Positions 1 through 7,261 of a stretch of 64,000 nucleotides of DNA are shown here, in pieces. The notes under the pieces were generated by a model. It was not told the origin of the DNA, made no database searches, and saw nothing but the letters and a program-made list of their open reading frames with translations. Every line of letters starts with the position of its first letter. Position 1 is the stretch's first letter. The stretch is from Corynebacterium sp. HMSC036D02 (lineage in GTDB: Bacteria > Actinomycetota > Actinomycetes > Mycobacteriales > Mycobacteriaceae): contig NZ_KV827683.1 in assembly GCF_001836165.1 (NCBI RefSeq), positions 57,896-121,895 on the forward strand, in the 5' to 3' direction. Position numbers and translations under genes: made by a program.

Positions 1-747
1 GCAGAGGAGGCCCCGGAGCTATCGGAAGGTGAAGCCGCGCCGGGCTCGCTTCAAGCCTTCCTCGAAAAGGTCTCGCTCGTGGCTGATGCGGACCAGATTC
101 CGGATCATGAGTCCGGAGTAGTCACGCTGATGACCCTGCACACCGCGAAGGGCCTGGAGTTCCCAGTTGTCTTCCTCACCGGCTGGGAGGATGGCCAATT
201 CCCGCACATGCGCTCCCTGGGGGACCCGAAGGAGCTCAGTGAGGAGCGCCGCCTTGCCTACGTGGGTATTACGCGCGCTAGGGAACAGCTCTACCTCACG
301 CGCGCGATTCTCCGTTCGTCCTGGGGCAACCCGGTGACGAACCCGGCCAGCCGCTTCCTCGCCGAGGTCCCAGAGGACCTCATCGACTGGCGCCGTGAAG
401 AACCAGACAGCTCGCTGTCCGGCGCGTGGGGTGGAGATGATTCCTACCAATACGGGCGAACCTTCGGCTCAGATAGTGGGTTCTTCCGTGGGGGCGGCTA
501 TGGCTCGCGGGGCGCTGCGTCTTCCCCTTCGCAGCGCTCGCGCAAGCCAGCTTCGGCAACATCGATGCCGAAGAATAACCATCTCAATTTAGTTGTGGGG
601 GACCGTGTCAACCACGCGAAGTACGGGCTGGGCACGGTCATCGAAGCCTCCGGTACCGGCGCGCGTGCGACGGTCACCGTGGACTTTGGTTCAGCGGGCA
701 AGGTCCGCCTCATGCTCATCGGCGGTGTGCCGATGGAAAAGCTTTAA
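1..747 (+). CDS. pcrA: ATP-dependent DNA helicase PcrA/UvrD, C-terminal part
   Basis: The open frame enters from the left edge, so the N-terminal Walker A half is outside the window. Visible are superfamily 1 helicase motif V (TLHTAKGLEFPVVFLTGWED) and motif VI (RRLAYVGITRAREQLYLT, with the arginine that contacts ATP). After a Gly/Ser-rich linker comes a C-terminal Tudor-like domain (GDRVNHAKYGLGTVIEASG). That arrangement is typical of PcrA/UvrD, where the Tudor domain binds RNA polymerase. The enzyme is a 3'-5' helicase in nucleotide excision repair and in clearing stalled replication or transcription. It converges on the M23 gene that ends at 752. Confidence 0.95.
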   Translation, partial: AEEAPELSEGEAAPGSLQAFLEKVSLVADADQIPDHESGVVTLMTLHTAKGLEFPVVFLTGWEDGQFPHMRSLGDPKELSEERRLAYVGITRAREQLYLTRAILRSSWGNPVTNPASRFLAEVPEDLIDWRREEPDSSLSGAWGGDDSYQYGRTFGSDSGFFRGGGYGSRGAASSPSQRSRKPASATSMPKNNHLNLVVGDRVNHAKYGLGTVIEASGTGARATVTVDFGSAGKVRLMLIGGVPMEKL

Positions 748-751
748 AGCT

Positions 752-1507
752 TTAGATGAGGATGCCGCGCTCGCTGAACCAATCCACCGGATCAACGGCC
801 GCGCCGCCGCCCGGGTGCACTTCGAAGTGCAGGTGCGGGCCGGTGGAGTGGCCCTCGTTGCCGATGACGGAGATCTGGTCGCCGGCCGAGACATGGTCAC
901 CAACTTTGACCAAGAGCTGATCACTGGGCATGTGGCCGTAGACGGTGATGGTGCCGTCGTCGTGCTGGATACGGATCCAGTTTCCGAAGCCTTGGGCTGC
1001 GCCGGAGGAGATGACCTCTCCGTCCATGACGGCGTAGATGGGCGTGCCGATTGGGTTCGCTACGTCGATGCCGTTGTGGAAGGAACCCCACCGCGGGCCA
1101 AAGCCAGAGGTAAAGGTTCCGGAGGTCGGAAAGACCACGGTATTACCGTTGGCATCCTGGCCGCGTGTAGGAGTGAGACCGGAGTGATCGCCCTGTGGGG
1201 CGAAGGCCTCGGCGAGACCAGGAATGCTGGAGGGATCGAGGACGATATCGAAGCCGTCCTGCGTGGAGTTGATCTCCGGGGTGGAGGCCCCGTTGAGGGC
1301 TCCGGCCGTGGACACGATTAGCCCGGAGAATGCTTTGAAGAGGTCGGCCTTGGAGTCTTCCTTGACTTCGATGTCGCCGGCGGTAGGGCCCTGGGAGGAC
1401 CCGTCGGAGACATCCACGCTTGCTGCCGGTTCGGCGGCGAACGCTGGGGCCGTCACGGTAGCGGTGGTAACCGCCACGGCGGCGAGTGCGCTGAGCGTGC
1501 GCTTCAT
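752..1507 (-). CDS. Secreted M23-family peptidase (LytM domain)
   Basis: This is a 251-residue protein with a clear Sec signal peptide (MKRTLSALAAVAVTTATVTA, then APAFA). The C-terminal half is a LytM/M23 domain: FTSGFGPRWGSFHNGIDVAN carries the first zinc ligands (His, Asp) and GHSTGPHLHFEVHPG carries HxH. M23 enzymes are zinc endopeptidases that cut peptidoglycan cross-bridges outside the membrane. All ligand residues are present, so it may be active rather than a regulator. A paralog lies at 6133-6885. The long structured leader upstream suggests RNA-level control. The exact corynebacterial ortholog (mepA or mepB type) cannot be assigned here. Confidence 0.92.
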   Translation of the reverse strand: MKRTLSALAAVAVTTATVTAPAFAAEPAASVDVSDGSSQGPTAGDIEVKEDSKADLFKAFSGLIVSTAGALNGASTPEINSTQDGFDIVLDPSSIPGLAEAFAPQGDHSGLTPTRGQDANGNTVVFPTSGTFTSGFGPRWGSFHNGIDVANPIGTPIYAVMDGEVISSGAAQGFGNWIRIQHDDGTITVYGHMPSDQLLVKVGDHVSAGDQISVIGNEGHSTGPHLHFEVHPGGGAAVDPVDWFSERGILI

Positions 1508-1700
1508 AACTTCACGTCCTTAAGTCCTGCTGTGGCTCGCTTCCGCCGACGAAGGCGGCAGGAAGCCTGTGAGCGATAGGGCGCGGCCATAACAGCCGCG
1601 ATGCGCCTTGAAGCCTGCGACACGCCGGCGTGGTTGCGTCTGCGTGCTGAGGCTTTGTGGCAACGAGATACAAACTATCCCGAGCTATCGCCCTGCGCAA
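1508..1700 (-). ncRNA. Structured 5' leader of the M23 gene (candidate cis-regulatory RNA)
   Basis: About 190 nt upstream of the M23 start fold well when read on the minus strand. There is a GC-rich hairpin at 1589-1600 (GCGGC/GCCGC) and another at 1540-1565 (CCGCC/GGCGG). AAGCCT at 1650-1655 can pair with AGGCTT at 1611-1616 or, alternatively, with a second AGGCTT at 1563-1568. Mutually exclusive helices are typical of riboswitches or attenuators. Actinobacterial cell-wall hydrolase genes sometimes carry c-di-AMP (ydaO) riboswitches, but I cannot match that consensus here. The family is therefore unassigned. Confidence 0.35.
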
Positions 1701-1847
1701 TCTCTAAAAATGCAGGTAAATACAGGAATTGTTCGAAAACCCATCGAACAGCCCAGCGTGTTACATGTGTGAAAGAAGTGAAAATTGTTACAGGGGTAAA
1801 GTAGAGGTTTAAAGAATGGGGGTAGGTTATGGGGGTGTGAAAAGCGC

Positions 1848-1881
1848 AGCGCCCTCGGCCAATCATTCAGCCGAGAGCGCT
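1848..1881 (-). terminator. Intrinsic terminator of the PadR-ABC operon
   Basis: A 12-bp inverted repeat (AGCGCCCTCGGC at 1848-1859 and GCCGAGAGCGCT at 1870-1881, one mismatch) is followed on the minus strand by GCGCTTTTC. It lies 45 nt past the permease stop. The rest of 1701-1925 shows no gene. Confidence 0.7.
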
Positions 1882-1925
1882 GGGGAGGAGAGCACTGTGA
1901 AGTGCAGGTACTAGGTCAGAAGGGA

Positions 1926-4616
1926 TTAAGTCAGCGAACGTGATTCACTGCGATCCCGTGCGGTAAGCGGAGCCGTCTTATCGCTGCGATTCACAGCAGC
2001 CGCTAGTGCTGCGGCCAGGAGAGGCACGATAAGCACGGCGAGGAATTGCCACCAATCTGGGGTGAAATAGTCCTGCAGGCGCAGACCATAGGGCGGCGTC
2101 GAGTAGGCGTATCCGGAGCTATCGGCAAAGAAGTACGTGCCGAGATGGCCCGCAATCACGCCGAAGAGCATGCTTGCGGTGGCCAGCATCCAGGTCTGCC
2201 ACGCCGCTACCTTGGACATCAGCGAAGGGTGGGCGCCGATTGATTGCAGCACGGTGCTTTCCTGGCGCATGCTGCTAGCGGCGTTGGCAATGATGAGCGC
2301 CAGCACGATGAGGCAGACAATCCCCATTCCGAGGCCTAGGTAGTAGCGGAAGCTCTCGGGAGTAGAGACTGCGAAGTTTAGCGAGTATTGCGATTGCGAG
2401 GCGCTCGCTGCCAGGTCTTGCAGCTCCTCACGCTCTGACTCGCTCGGTGGCTCGTCGAAAGCGAGGGCTTGGCCCACGTAGAAGGGCTCCATGTTTAGCT
2501 TTTCTGCTGCCTGCTGGCTAATCAAGACCACGTCGCGGGCCGCGGTGGGTAGTGCCTCCACAACTGGCAGATCCGACTCCTGTGTCCCGCTCGGTTCTTG
2601 GCTGTCAATGCGGCTATAGGACTTTAGAGTCACCGTGCCGTGCGTGCTATCGCCGACGTGGCTGCTGTGGGGAAGCACGATGCCCCCGGCGTCCAATGTC
2701 TGCGCCGCTGCGCGGCGATCTTCCTCCGAGTCGAACTGCCACAGCTCAAGCTGGGAAGAATCCGTTTGAATCATCCTGCTTTGATAGATCAACGGGTTAT
2801 AAGGAAATGACGTCATCAGCTCGTGGGCGCATTCTTGGCGAGCCTCCTCGGACTCATCGGTGCGTCGCCCCTGATTATCCACAAAGACTGCCTTCTCAAC
2901 TGGTTTGCTGAGATCGACCTGTTCACACTGGTAATCAAACTCGGTACTGAGCTCATAGAAGGTGCCTTCCTCCGGAAGGCTGTAGGACGTCGTCCACGAG
3001 GGGAAAGCATAGAAGGGATACGTGCGGGCAGAGGTGGTCTGCAGGACGGCCTCTACCGCGGCGCGTTCTTCCGGAGTGGACACCTGCGATGGTTGCTCAA
3101 ACGTCGTCTCCTCAATCAGTGCAGAAGTAGGCGGCATGACGAGCTTTTCTTCGGCAGTGGTCTTTGCGCTATCCGTCATGATGCCTACGCCAAACAGGGT
3201 GGTCACGAAGGTGACTGAGACGAGAGCGATGGACGTCGGCAAGGCATGCATGCTGCGCCGGGTCAGGCCCCGTCCGGCCAGGCGAAGCGAGAGAGGGCCC
3301 CGGCGAGACAGCAGGGAGCACAAGAAGACCAAGGCCGGGGCTGAGGCGGCAACCGCGATGACTCCGAAGAGAGCCAGCACCGTAGGGATGTACTTTCCCC
3401 AGGGAGTGAAGCTGAATAACACGAGCAGAAGCAGGAATGCGGGGCCGACGGCCATCCACCGCCGGAAGCGCAAGAGGCGGTCGGGTGCGGCGCCCTGGAT
3501 CGCCGTGGCTAAAGCACCACGTTGCGCCAACCACGCAGGAACGATGGAGACAATGACACAGCCTGCCACCGCCACGAGCCAGGCGAGGCCAATAGCTAGG
3601 AAGGGCGGGTGGGCAGCAAAGTCCGGGTAGCGGGCTGTCCACCACACCCACGAAGCCGTGAGGCCAACAACCACGCCGATAGTGGCGCCGATGAGCCCCA
3701 TTAGCAGGCCATAAGCCATCACCGCGAACATGATGTGGCGTGGCAATGCACCCTGGCTCGACATCAGCGCGTACAGGCGGGTATTGCGTCCAGTGGCCAG
3801 CGTGAAGACGGGGGCGAGAAGGAAAAGGATGAGCAATCCGGCGATGGCATAGAGGCCGACGAAGAAGAGCACGAAAAGAATGCTGCTCAAGGTCCCGCCA
3901 ATGGAATCAGGCTCAGAATCGGGCCGGTCCGTATCTCGCAGTTCCGGTGCCCAGATTTCCAGCCCAGCTTCACGGGCACGGTCGGCATCCTCCTTGGTCA
4001 GCGGTGTATCACCCACGATGGCCCAGGAGGTGTGTATCTGAGAGGACGGGTCGCTGAGGGCGTCATTGAGGGTGGGGGAGGTGACGAAGTCATAGTTTTC
4101 GGGAGCAATGGCCGCGACTGTGGCTTGGTGGTCACCGCTGAGGGCGTTGGTGCGCACCGTGATGACGTCTCCAACGGAGGCGTCGATCTTGTGTGCTGTA
4201 GAGCGCGATAGAACTGCCTGGTTGGGGCCAAGATTGAACTTGTCGACGGCCTCCTGCGCCGGCTCCGGCGGATTCTCTGCGTCGAACTGATCTACCCAGG
4301 AGTTGGTTGACTTCCCATTATGGATTAGTGACGTGCTAGAAAAAGTGGTGACTGGGCTGACGCTGAGGCCCGAAGGAAGCACCTCGGCAGCCAAGCGCGG
4401 TACGTCTTCGTTGCTAATGCCCGGGCCGCTGACCTGCAGGGCTCGCTCGGGTGAGCTCAAGGCCGCGGAGAGCCGACCGGAGGAATTATCAAAGAGGGCC
4501 ATTCCAACCACGAGGGCCACTGGCAGCGCGATGAGCATGACAGCGGCCAGCGTGCGCCACGGGTGGCGCCACAGGTCGCGCCGCGTTGGGCGGGTGGCAG
4601 CATTAATGCCTGACAT
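1926..4616 (-). CDS. FtsX-like ABC transporter permease
   Basis: This is an 896-residue membrane protein. One N-terminal membrane segment follows a basic start (TRRDLWRHPWRTLAAVMLIALPVALVVG in outline), then a roughly 180-residue outer domain. A central group of membrane segments (around residues 240-460) follows, then a second large outer domain, and three C-terminal segments. This is a duplicated FtsX/MacB-type permease of the kind that extrudes peptides, lipids or antibiotics, or transmits a signal, without a true transport channel. It is the last gene of a three-gene operon; the ATPase stop is just before its ATG. The substrate is unknown. The PadR gene suggests induction by a toxic compound. 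Confidence 0.88.
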   Translation of the reverse strand: MSGINAATRPTRRDLWRHPWRTLAAVMLIALPVALVVGMALFDNSSGRLSAALSSPERALQVSGPGISNEDVPRLAAEVLPSGLSVSPVTTFSSTSLIHNGKSTNSWVDQFDAENPPEPAQEAVDKFNLGPNQAVLSRSTAHKIDASVGDVITVRTNALSGDHQATVAAIAPENYDFVTSPTLNDALSDPSSQIHTSWAIVGDTPLTKEDADRAREAGLEIWAPELRDTDRPDSEPDSIGGTLSSILFVLFFVGLYAIAGLLILFLLAPVFTLATGRNTRLYALMSSQGALPRHIMFAVMAYGLLMGLIGATIGVVVGLTASWVWWTARYPDFAAHPPFLAIGLAWLVAVAGCVIVSIVPAWLAQRGALATAIQGAAPDRLLRFRRWMAVGPAFLLLLVLFSFTPWGKYIPTVLALFGVIAVAASAPALVFLCSLLSRRGPLSLRLAGRGLTRRSMHALPTSIALVSVTFVTTLFGVGIMTDSAKTTAEEKLVMPPTSALIEETTFEQPSQVSTPEERAAVEAVLQTTSARTYPFYAFPSWTTSYSLPEEGTFYELSTEFDYQCEQVDLSKPVEKAVFVDNQGRRTDESEEARQECAHELMTSFPYNPLIYQSRMIQTDSSQLELWQFDSEEDRRAAAQTLDAGGIVLPHSSHVGDSTHGTVTLKSYSRIDSQEPSGTQESDLPVVEALPTAARDVVLISQQAAEKLNMEPFYVGQALAFDEPPSESEREELQDLAASASQSQYSLNFAVSTPESFRYYLGLGMGIVCLIVLALIIANAASSMRQESTVLQSIGAHPSLMSKVAAWQTWMLATASMLFGVIAGHLGTYFFADSSGYAYSTPPYGLRLQDYFTPDWWQFLAVLIVPLLAAALAAAVNRSDKTAPLTARDRSESRSLT

Positions 4617-4617
4617 G

Positions 4618-5334
4618 CTAACGCACCTCCTCGCCGGTCAGGCGTCCGTCACGAACCATGACGACACGGTCGGCCCAGCCCGCGAAACGTGGCTCGTGGG
4701 TAACCAAAATGCCGGAGGCGCCGGCGTCGATACGCGCGCGTAGAACCTTCATGATCTCCTCACCCGTCGAGGTATCCAAGGCTCCGGTAGGTTCATCGGC
4801 GAGCAGTACCTTACGCGGGCCGATGAGCGCGCGGGCAATGGCCACGCGCTGGGCTTGGCCGCCGGAGATTTCCTCCGGGAAGCGGTCGATGGTGCCGTCG
4901 AGACCGACCTCATTGAGTGCTTGCTCAGCAGCTTCGCGGCATTGCGCAGGCGAGAGTCCGTCTAGCTCAAGAGGGAGGGACACATTCTCTCCGACGGTGA
5001 GGGAAGACACTAGGTTGAAGTGCTGAAATACCAAACCAAGGTGTCGGCGGCGAGCGATAGCTGCCTTGGCCTTGGAGAGCTGGGAGGCATCGGCGCCGTC
5101 GAGAAGCACGCGTCCTGATGTTGGTGGTTGGAGCAGACCTGCGACGTTGAGCAGCGTGGATTTGCCGGAGCCGGAGGGGCCCATAACGGCGACCAACTCG
5201 CCCGGTTGCAGCTGCAGGTTGACCGAATCCAGCGCAGTGACCTGGCGGGCGCCGCTACCGAAGACGCAGGTGATGTTCTCAAGTTCGAGCGGGAAAGGAA
5301 TGCTCTGGGTCGTGGGCACAGAGTCGGGGGTCAT
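4618..5334 (-). CDS. ABC transporter ATP-binding protein (LolD/MacB type)
   Basis: The 238 residues contain Walker A (GPSGSGKST), the Q-loop (VFQHFN), the signature (ISGGQAQRVAIARAL), Walker B (VLLADEPTGALD) and the H-loop (ILVTHE). Length and motif spacing match the MacB/LolD family that powers FtsX-like permeases. Its start overlaps the PadR stop by ATGA and its stop abuts the permease ATG, so the three genes are probably one translationally coupled operon. Confidence 0.93.
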   Translation of the reverse strand: MTPDSVPTTQSIPFPLELENITCVFGSGARQVTALDSVNLQLQPGELVAVMGPSGSGKSTLLNVAGLLQPPTSGRVLLDGADASQLSKAKAAIARRRHLGLVFQHFNLVSSLTVGENVSLPLELDGLSPAQCREAAEQALNEVGLDGTIDRFPEEISGGQAQRVAIARALIGPRKVLLADEPTGALDTSTGEEIMKVLRARIDAGASGILVTHEPRFAGWADRVVMVRDGRLTGEEVR

Positions 5335-5879
5335 CGGGTTTCCTCCTCGGTGGCGGTGGTGGCTGGGTTGGACAGGGACTCCACGCGGTCGAGCCAGCGT
5401 GAGAGAGATTCCAGGTCGAAGATTTGGCGCTCGACGGCCAAGCGCTGGGCGCTGCGCTCTGCGGGGAGTTTCGAGGCTTGGCGGTTGAGCTCCCGAAGTT
5501 GGCGGACGGTGGCAAAGCGCTGGGCGTCAAGGACGGCGATGACGTCGATATCGGAGCGTCGCGCTGCAAGTGACACTTTGAGTACGAGCTCATCGCGCTC
5601 GATGGCGTCGTTGTGCAAGGTGGACATCCACCACTGCGAGAGTTCCTCACGGCCTGCGTTGGTGATGGCATAGCTGGTGGCGCGGCGCCCGGTGGGGCCG
5701 GTGAGCTCGCCGTCAGTGGCGATGAGTCCATCGCGTTCCAAGCGGCTTAAGGTTTGGGCGACTTGGCCCATGTTGAGCGGCCAGAGGTGATCAAAGGTTT
5801 CAGCAAAGCGGGTTTTGATGTGGCTGGCCGTGGCGGGCTCTTCACTCAGCAGAGCAAGCACGGAGTGTTTGACGGACAT
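5331..5879 (-). CDS. PadR-family transcriptional regulator
   Basis: I place the start at 5879, giving 182 residues beginning MSVKHSVLALLSEEPATASH. An AGGAGG ribosome site sits just upstream, and this is the usual PadR N-terminus. The frame stays open to 6209 but that extension has no family features. The winged helix (LLSEEPATASHIKTRFAETF, then LSRLERDGLIATDGE and GRRATSYAITNAGREEL) is followed by a C-terminal helical dimerisation region. PadR proteins repress efflux genes and respond to phenolics or antibiotics. It is the first gene of the ABC operon and probably represses it through the palindrome at 5925-5945. Confidence 0.92.
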   Translation of the reverse strand: MSVKHSVLALLSEEPATASHIKTRFAETFDHLWPLNMGQVAQTLSRLERDGLIATDGELTGPTGRRATSYAITNAGREELSQWWMSTLHNDAIERDELVLKVSLAARRSDIDVIAVLDAQRFATVRQLRELNRQASKLPAERSAQRLAVERQIFDLESLSRWLDRVESLSNPATTATEEETR

Positions 5880-5924
5880 GGTCACCTCCTGTTCGGAGGG
5901 TAAGAGGAGGATACAATCGGTACA

Positions 5925-5945
5925 TACCCGGTAAGTTACCGGGTA
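5925..5945. promoter_or_regulatory. 21-bp perfect palindrome, probable PadR operator
   Basis: Half-site TACCCGGTAA, a central G, then its exact reverse complement TTACCGGGTA. It lies 46 nt upstream of the PadR start. A possible -10 (TATCCT on the minus strand, about 5908-5913) is downstream of it, so a bound dimer would block the promoter. It is perfectly placed for autoregulation. Confidence 0.75.
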
Positions 5946-6066
5946 ACCTTTGGGGTGGTCAAGAGTTTTCGGGAAGGAATCTTTCAGTACCCCCTCCATG
6001 TACCCCAGTGTGGGGTATGCGGTGGAGCGTGCACGAAGGCGGGGCGGAGTGGGTGAGATGCAAAAA

Positions 6067-6096
6067 GCGGCACAGAGCAAAAGTGCTCTATGCCGC
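6067..6096 (-). terminator. Intrinsic terminator of the second M23 gene
   Basis: A 13-bp stem (GCGGCACAGAGCA at 6067-6079, TGCTCTATGCCGC at 6084-6096, one mismatch, 4-nt loop) is followed on the minus strand by TTTTTG. It lies 37 nt after the stop codon at 6133. Confidence 0.85.
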
Positions 6097-6132
6097 CTGA
6101 AAGCTGTTGGAAGGCTAGGTTGAGAGTAGGGC

Positions 6133-6885
6133 TTAAGAAATGTTGACGCCGCGCTCTGCAAGCCACGGAATCGGGTCAACTGCGCCCTCACCGGTGGGGT
6201 GGATTTCAAAGTGCAGGTGGGAGCCGGTGGAGAAGCCCAAGGAGCCCATGCCAGCGATCTTCTGGCCAGCGTGAACGCGCTCGCCCACAGCGACGTCGAG
6301 GGTCTGCATGTGGCCGTAGACGCTCATAGAACCGTCATCGTGCTTGATGCGGATCCACTGGCCGTAGCCAGAAGCAGGGCCGGAATCGATGACGGTGCCG
6401 TCCATGACGGAGAGGATTGGGGTGCCCACAGCATTGGCGATGTCGATGCCGGAGTGGAAGGAGCCCCAGCGGGGGCCGAAGCCCGAGGTGAAAGTACCTT
6501 CTGCCGGGCGGGCGACGGACGGTGCACGGTTGGCTTCGTCAGCGGCGGCGCGCGCATCGGCTGCCTGAATGGCCTTGTCGAGCTGGGTAGCCAGGTCGGC
6601 GACCGGCTTGGTCTCAGCGATGGAGAGGATCTGTGGTGCGGCATCCTCGACGGCGGCCTGTGCGTCCTTGAGCGGATCGGTATCTGCCTGCAAGGTGTAG
6701 TCGATGGACTGCGCCTTGGTCTCACCAGTGCCAGCGGATTGAATGGTGCCGGCTGCTGCACCGCCAACACCTGCGGTAGATACGGCGCCTGCGGCGACGG
6801 TCATTACCGCCAAACGCCCCTTTGCAGTCTGCGAGGTGGTGATCTTGCGGTGGCGACCTGCGCTTCGCTGAGTCTTGCTTCGCAT
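6133..6885 (-). CDS. Secreted or membrane-anchored M23-family peptidase
   Basis: The 250 residues begin with a long basic N-region (MRSKTQRSAGRHRKITT) and a hydrophobic Ala/Gly/Val stretch at about residues 26-46. A linker follows, then a LytM domain with both zinc sites: FTSGFGPRWGSFHSGIDIAN and GFSTGSHLHFEIHPTGEG. The domain is closely similar to the protein at 752-1507, so the two are paralogs. The predicted role is cross-bridge cleavage in peptidoglycan. The upstream region carries an 11-bp-period direct repeat (6963-6978) like those before rpf2 and betP, suggesting MtrA control, which is known for corynebacterial M23 genes. Confidence 0.92.
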   Translation of the reverse strand: MRSKTQRSAGRHRKITTSQTAKGRLAVMTVAAGAVSTAGVGGAAAGTIQSAGTGETKAQSIDYTLQADTDPLKDAQAAVEDAAPQILSIAETKPVADLATQLDKAIQAADARAAADEANRAPSVARPAEGTFTSGFGPRWGSFHSGIDIANAVGTPILSVMDGTVIDSGPASGYGQWIRIKHDDGSMSVYGHMQTLDVAVGERVHAGQKIAGMGSLGFSTGSHLHFEIHPTGEGAVDPIPWLAERGVNIS

Positions 6886-6962
6886 GAACTCTACTTCCGT
6901 CCTAATTCACTATCGTCCAGCCAGAACAATCGTTACGTCTAAACCTGGTTGGTTATCCGATT

Positions 6963-6994
6963 GTGACCTTCCTGTTACCAACGAGATGTAACAG
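6963..6994. promoter_or_regulatory. Direct repeat GTGAC-N6-GTTAC (MtrA-like box) overlapping an inverted repeat
   Basis: GTGAC at 6963-6967 and GTTAC at 6974-6978 repeat with an 11-bp period, the spacing known for MtrA-type response regulators. The second half also forms an inverted repeat, CTGTTAC (6972-6978) with GTAACAG (6988-6994). The site is about 80-110 bp upstream of the M23 start at 6885 and between divergent genes, so it could serve either side. Confidence 0.45.
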
Positions 6995-7020
6995 TAGCGT
7001 CTCGGCGAGAGCGGAGCAAC

Positions 7021-7042
7021 CCGCATTGCGGTTTTTCTTTTT
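7021..7042 (+). terminator. Orphan intrinsic terminator in the M23-perM intergenic region
   Basis: CCGC-ATT-GCGG is followed by a strong T tract (TTTTTCTTTTT) on the plus strand, yet no plus-strand gene ends here. It could end a short RNA starting around 6950-7000, or attenuate transcription into perM. Upstream, TCTCGGCGAGA (about 7000-7010) forms a second small hairpin. Confidence 0.5.
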
Positions 7043-7119
7043 GATACGTCGACAGATGTGCTTGTTCTGATGCGGTAGCTGATTCCTGTGAATGAAGTGA
7101 ATCTCTGGCGGTGCTTAAG

Positions 7120-7256
7120 ATCTCCGGTAGCGGAGTGCGCGTGGGTAGTTCTCATCAGCGGATGCAGCTAAGGATAAAGCTGATAAGGAGTATCCGTTCG
7201 GGGGTGTGCCCGACCTTTTAAATCAGACCTCGTCGCGCCACCCCCGGTGGGGGAGG
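7120..7256 (+). promoter_or_regulatory. Structured perM leader with a hairpin over the ribosome-binding site
   Basis: Several hairpins precede perM: CTCCG-GTAG-CGGAG (7122-7135); CAGCT/AGCTG nested in CGGAT/ATCCG (about 7159-7196); TCGGG/CCCGA (about 7198-7213); and CCCCC-GGT-GGGGG (7241-7253), which covers the GGGGAGG ribosome site of the GTG start at 7262. The order suggests translation control. The ligand, if any, is unknown. Confidence 0.35.
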
Positions 7257-7261
7257 TGCGC

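Noticed and set aside
5880..6209. Longer PadR reading frame
   Set aside because: The extension overlaps the operator and lacks family features; a strong AGGAGG site supports 5879.
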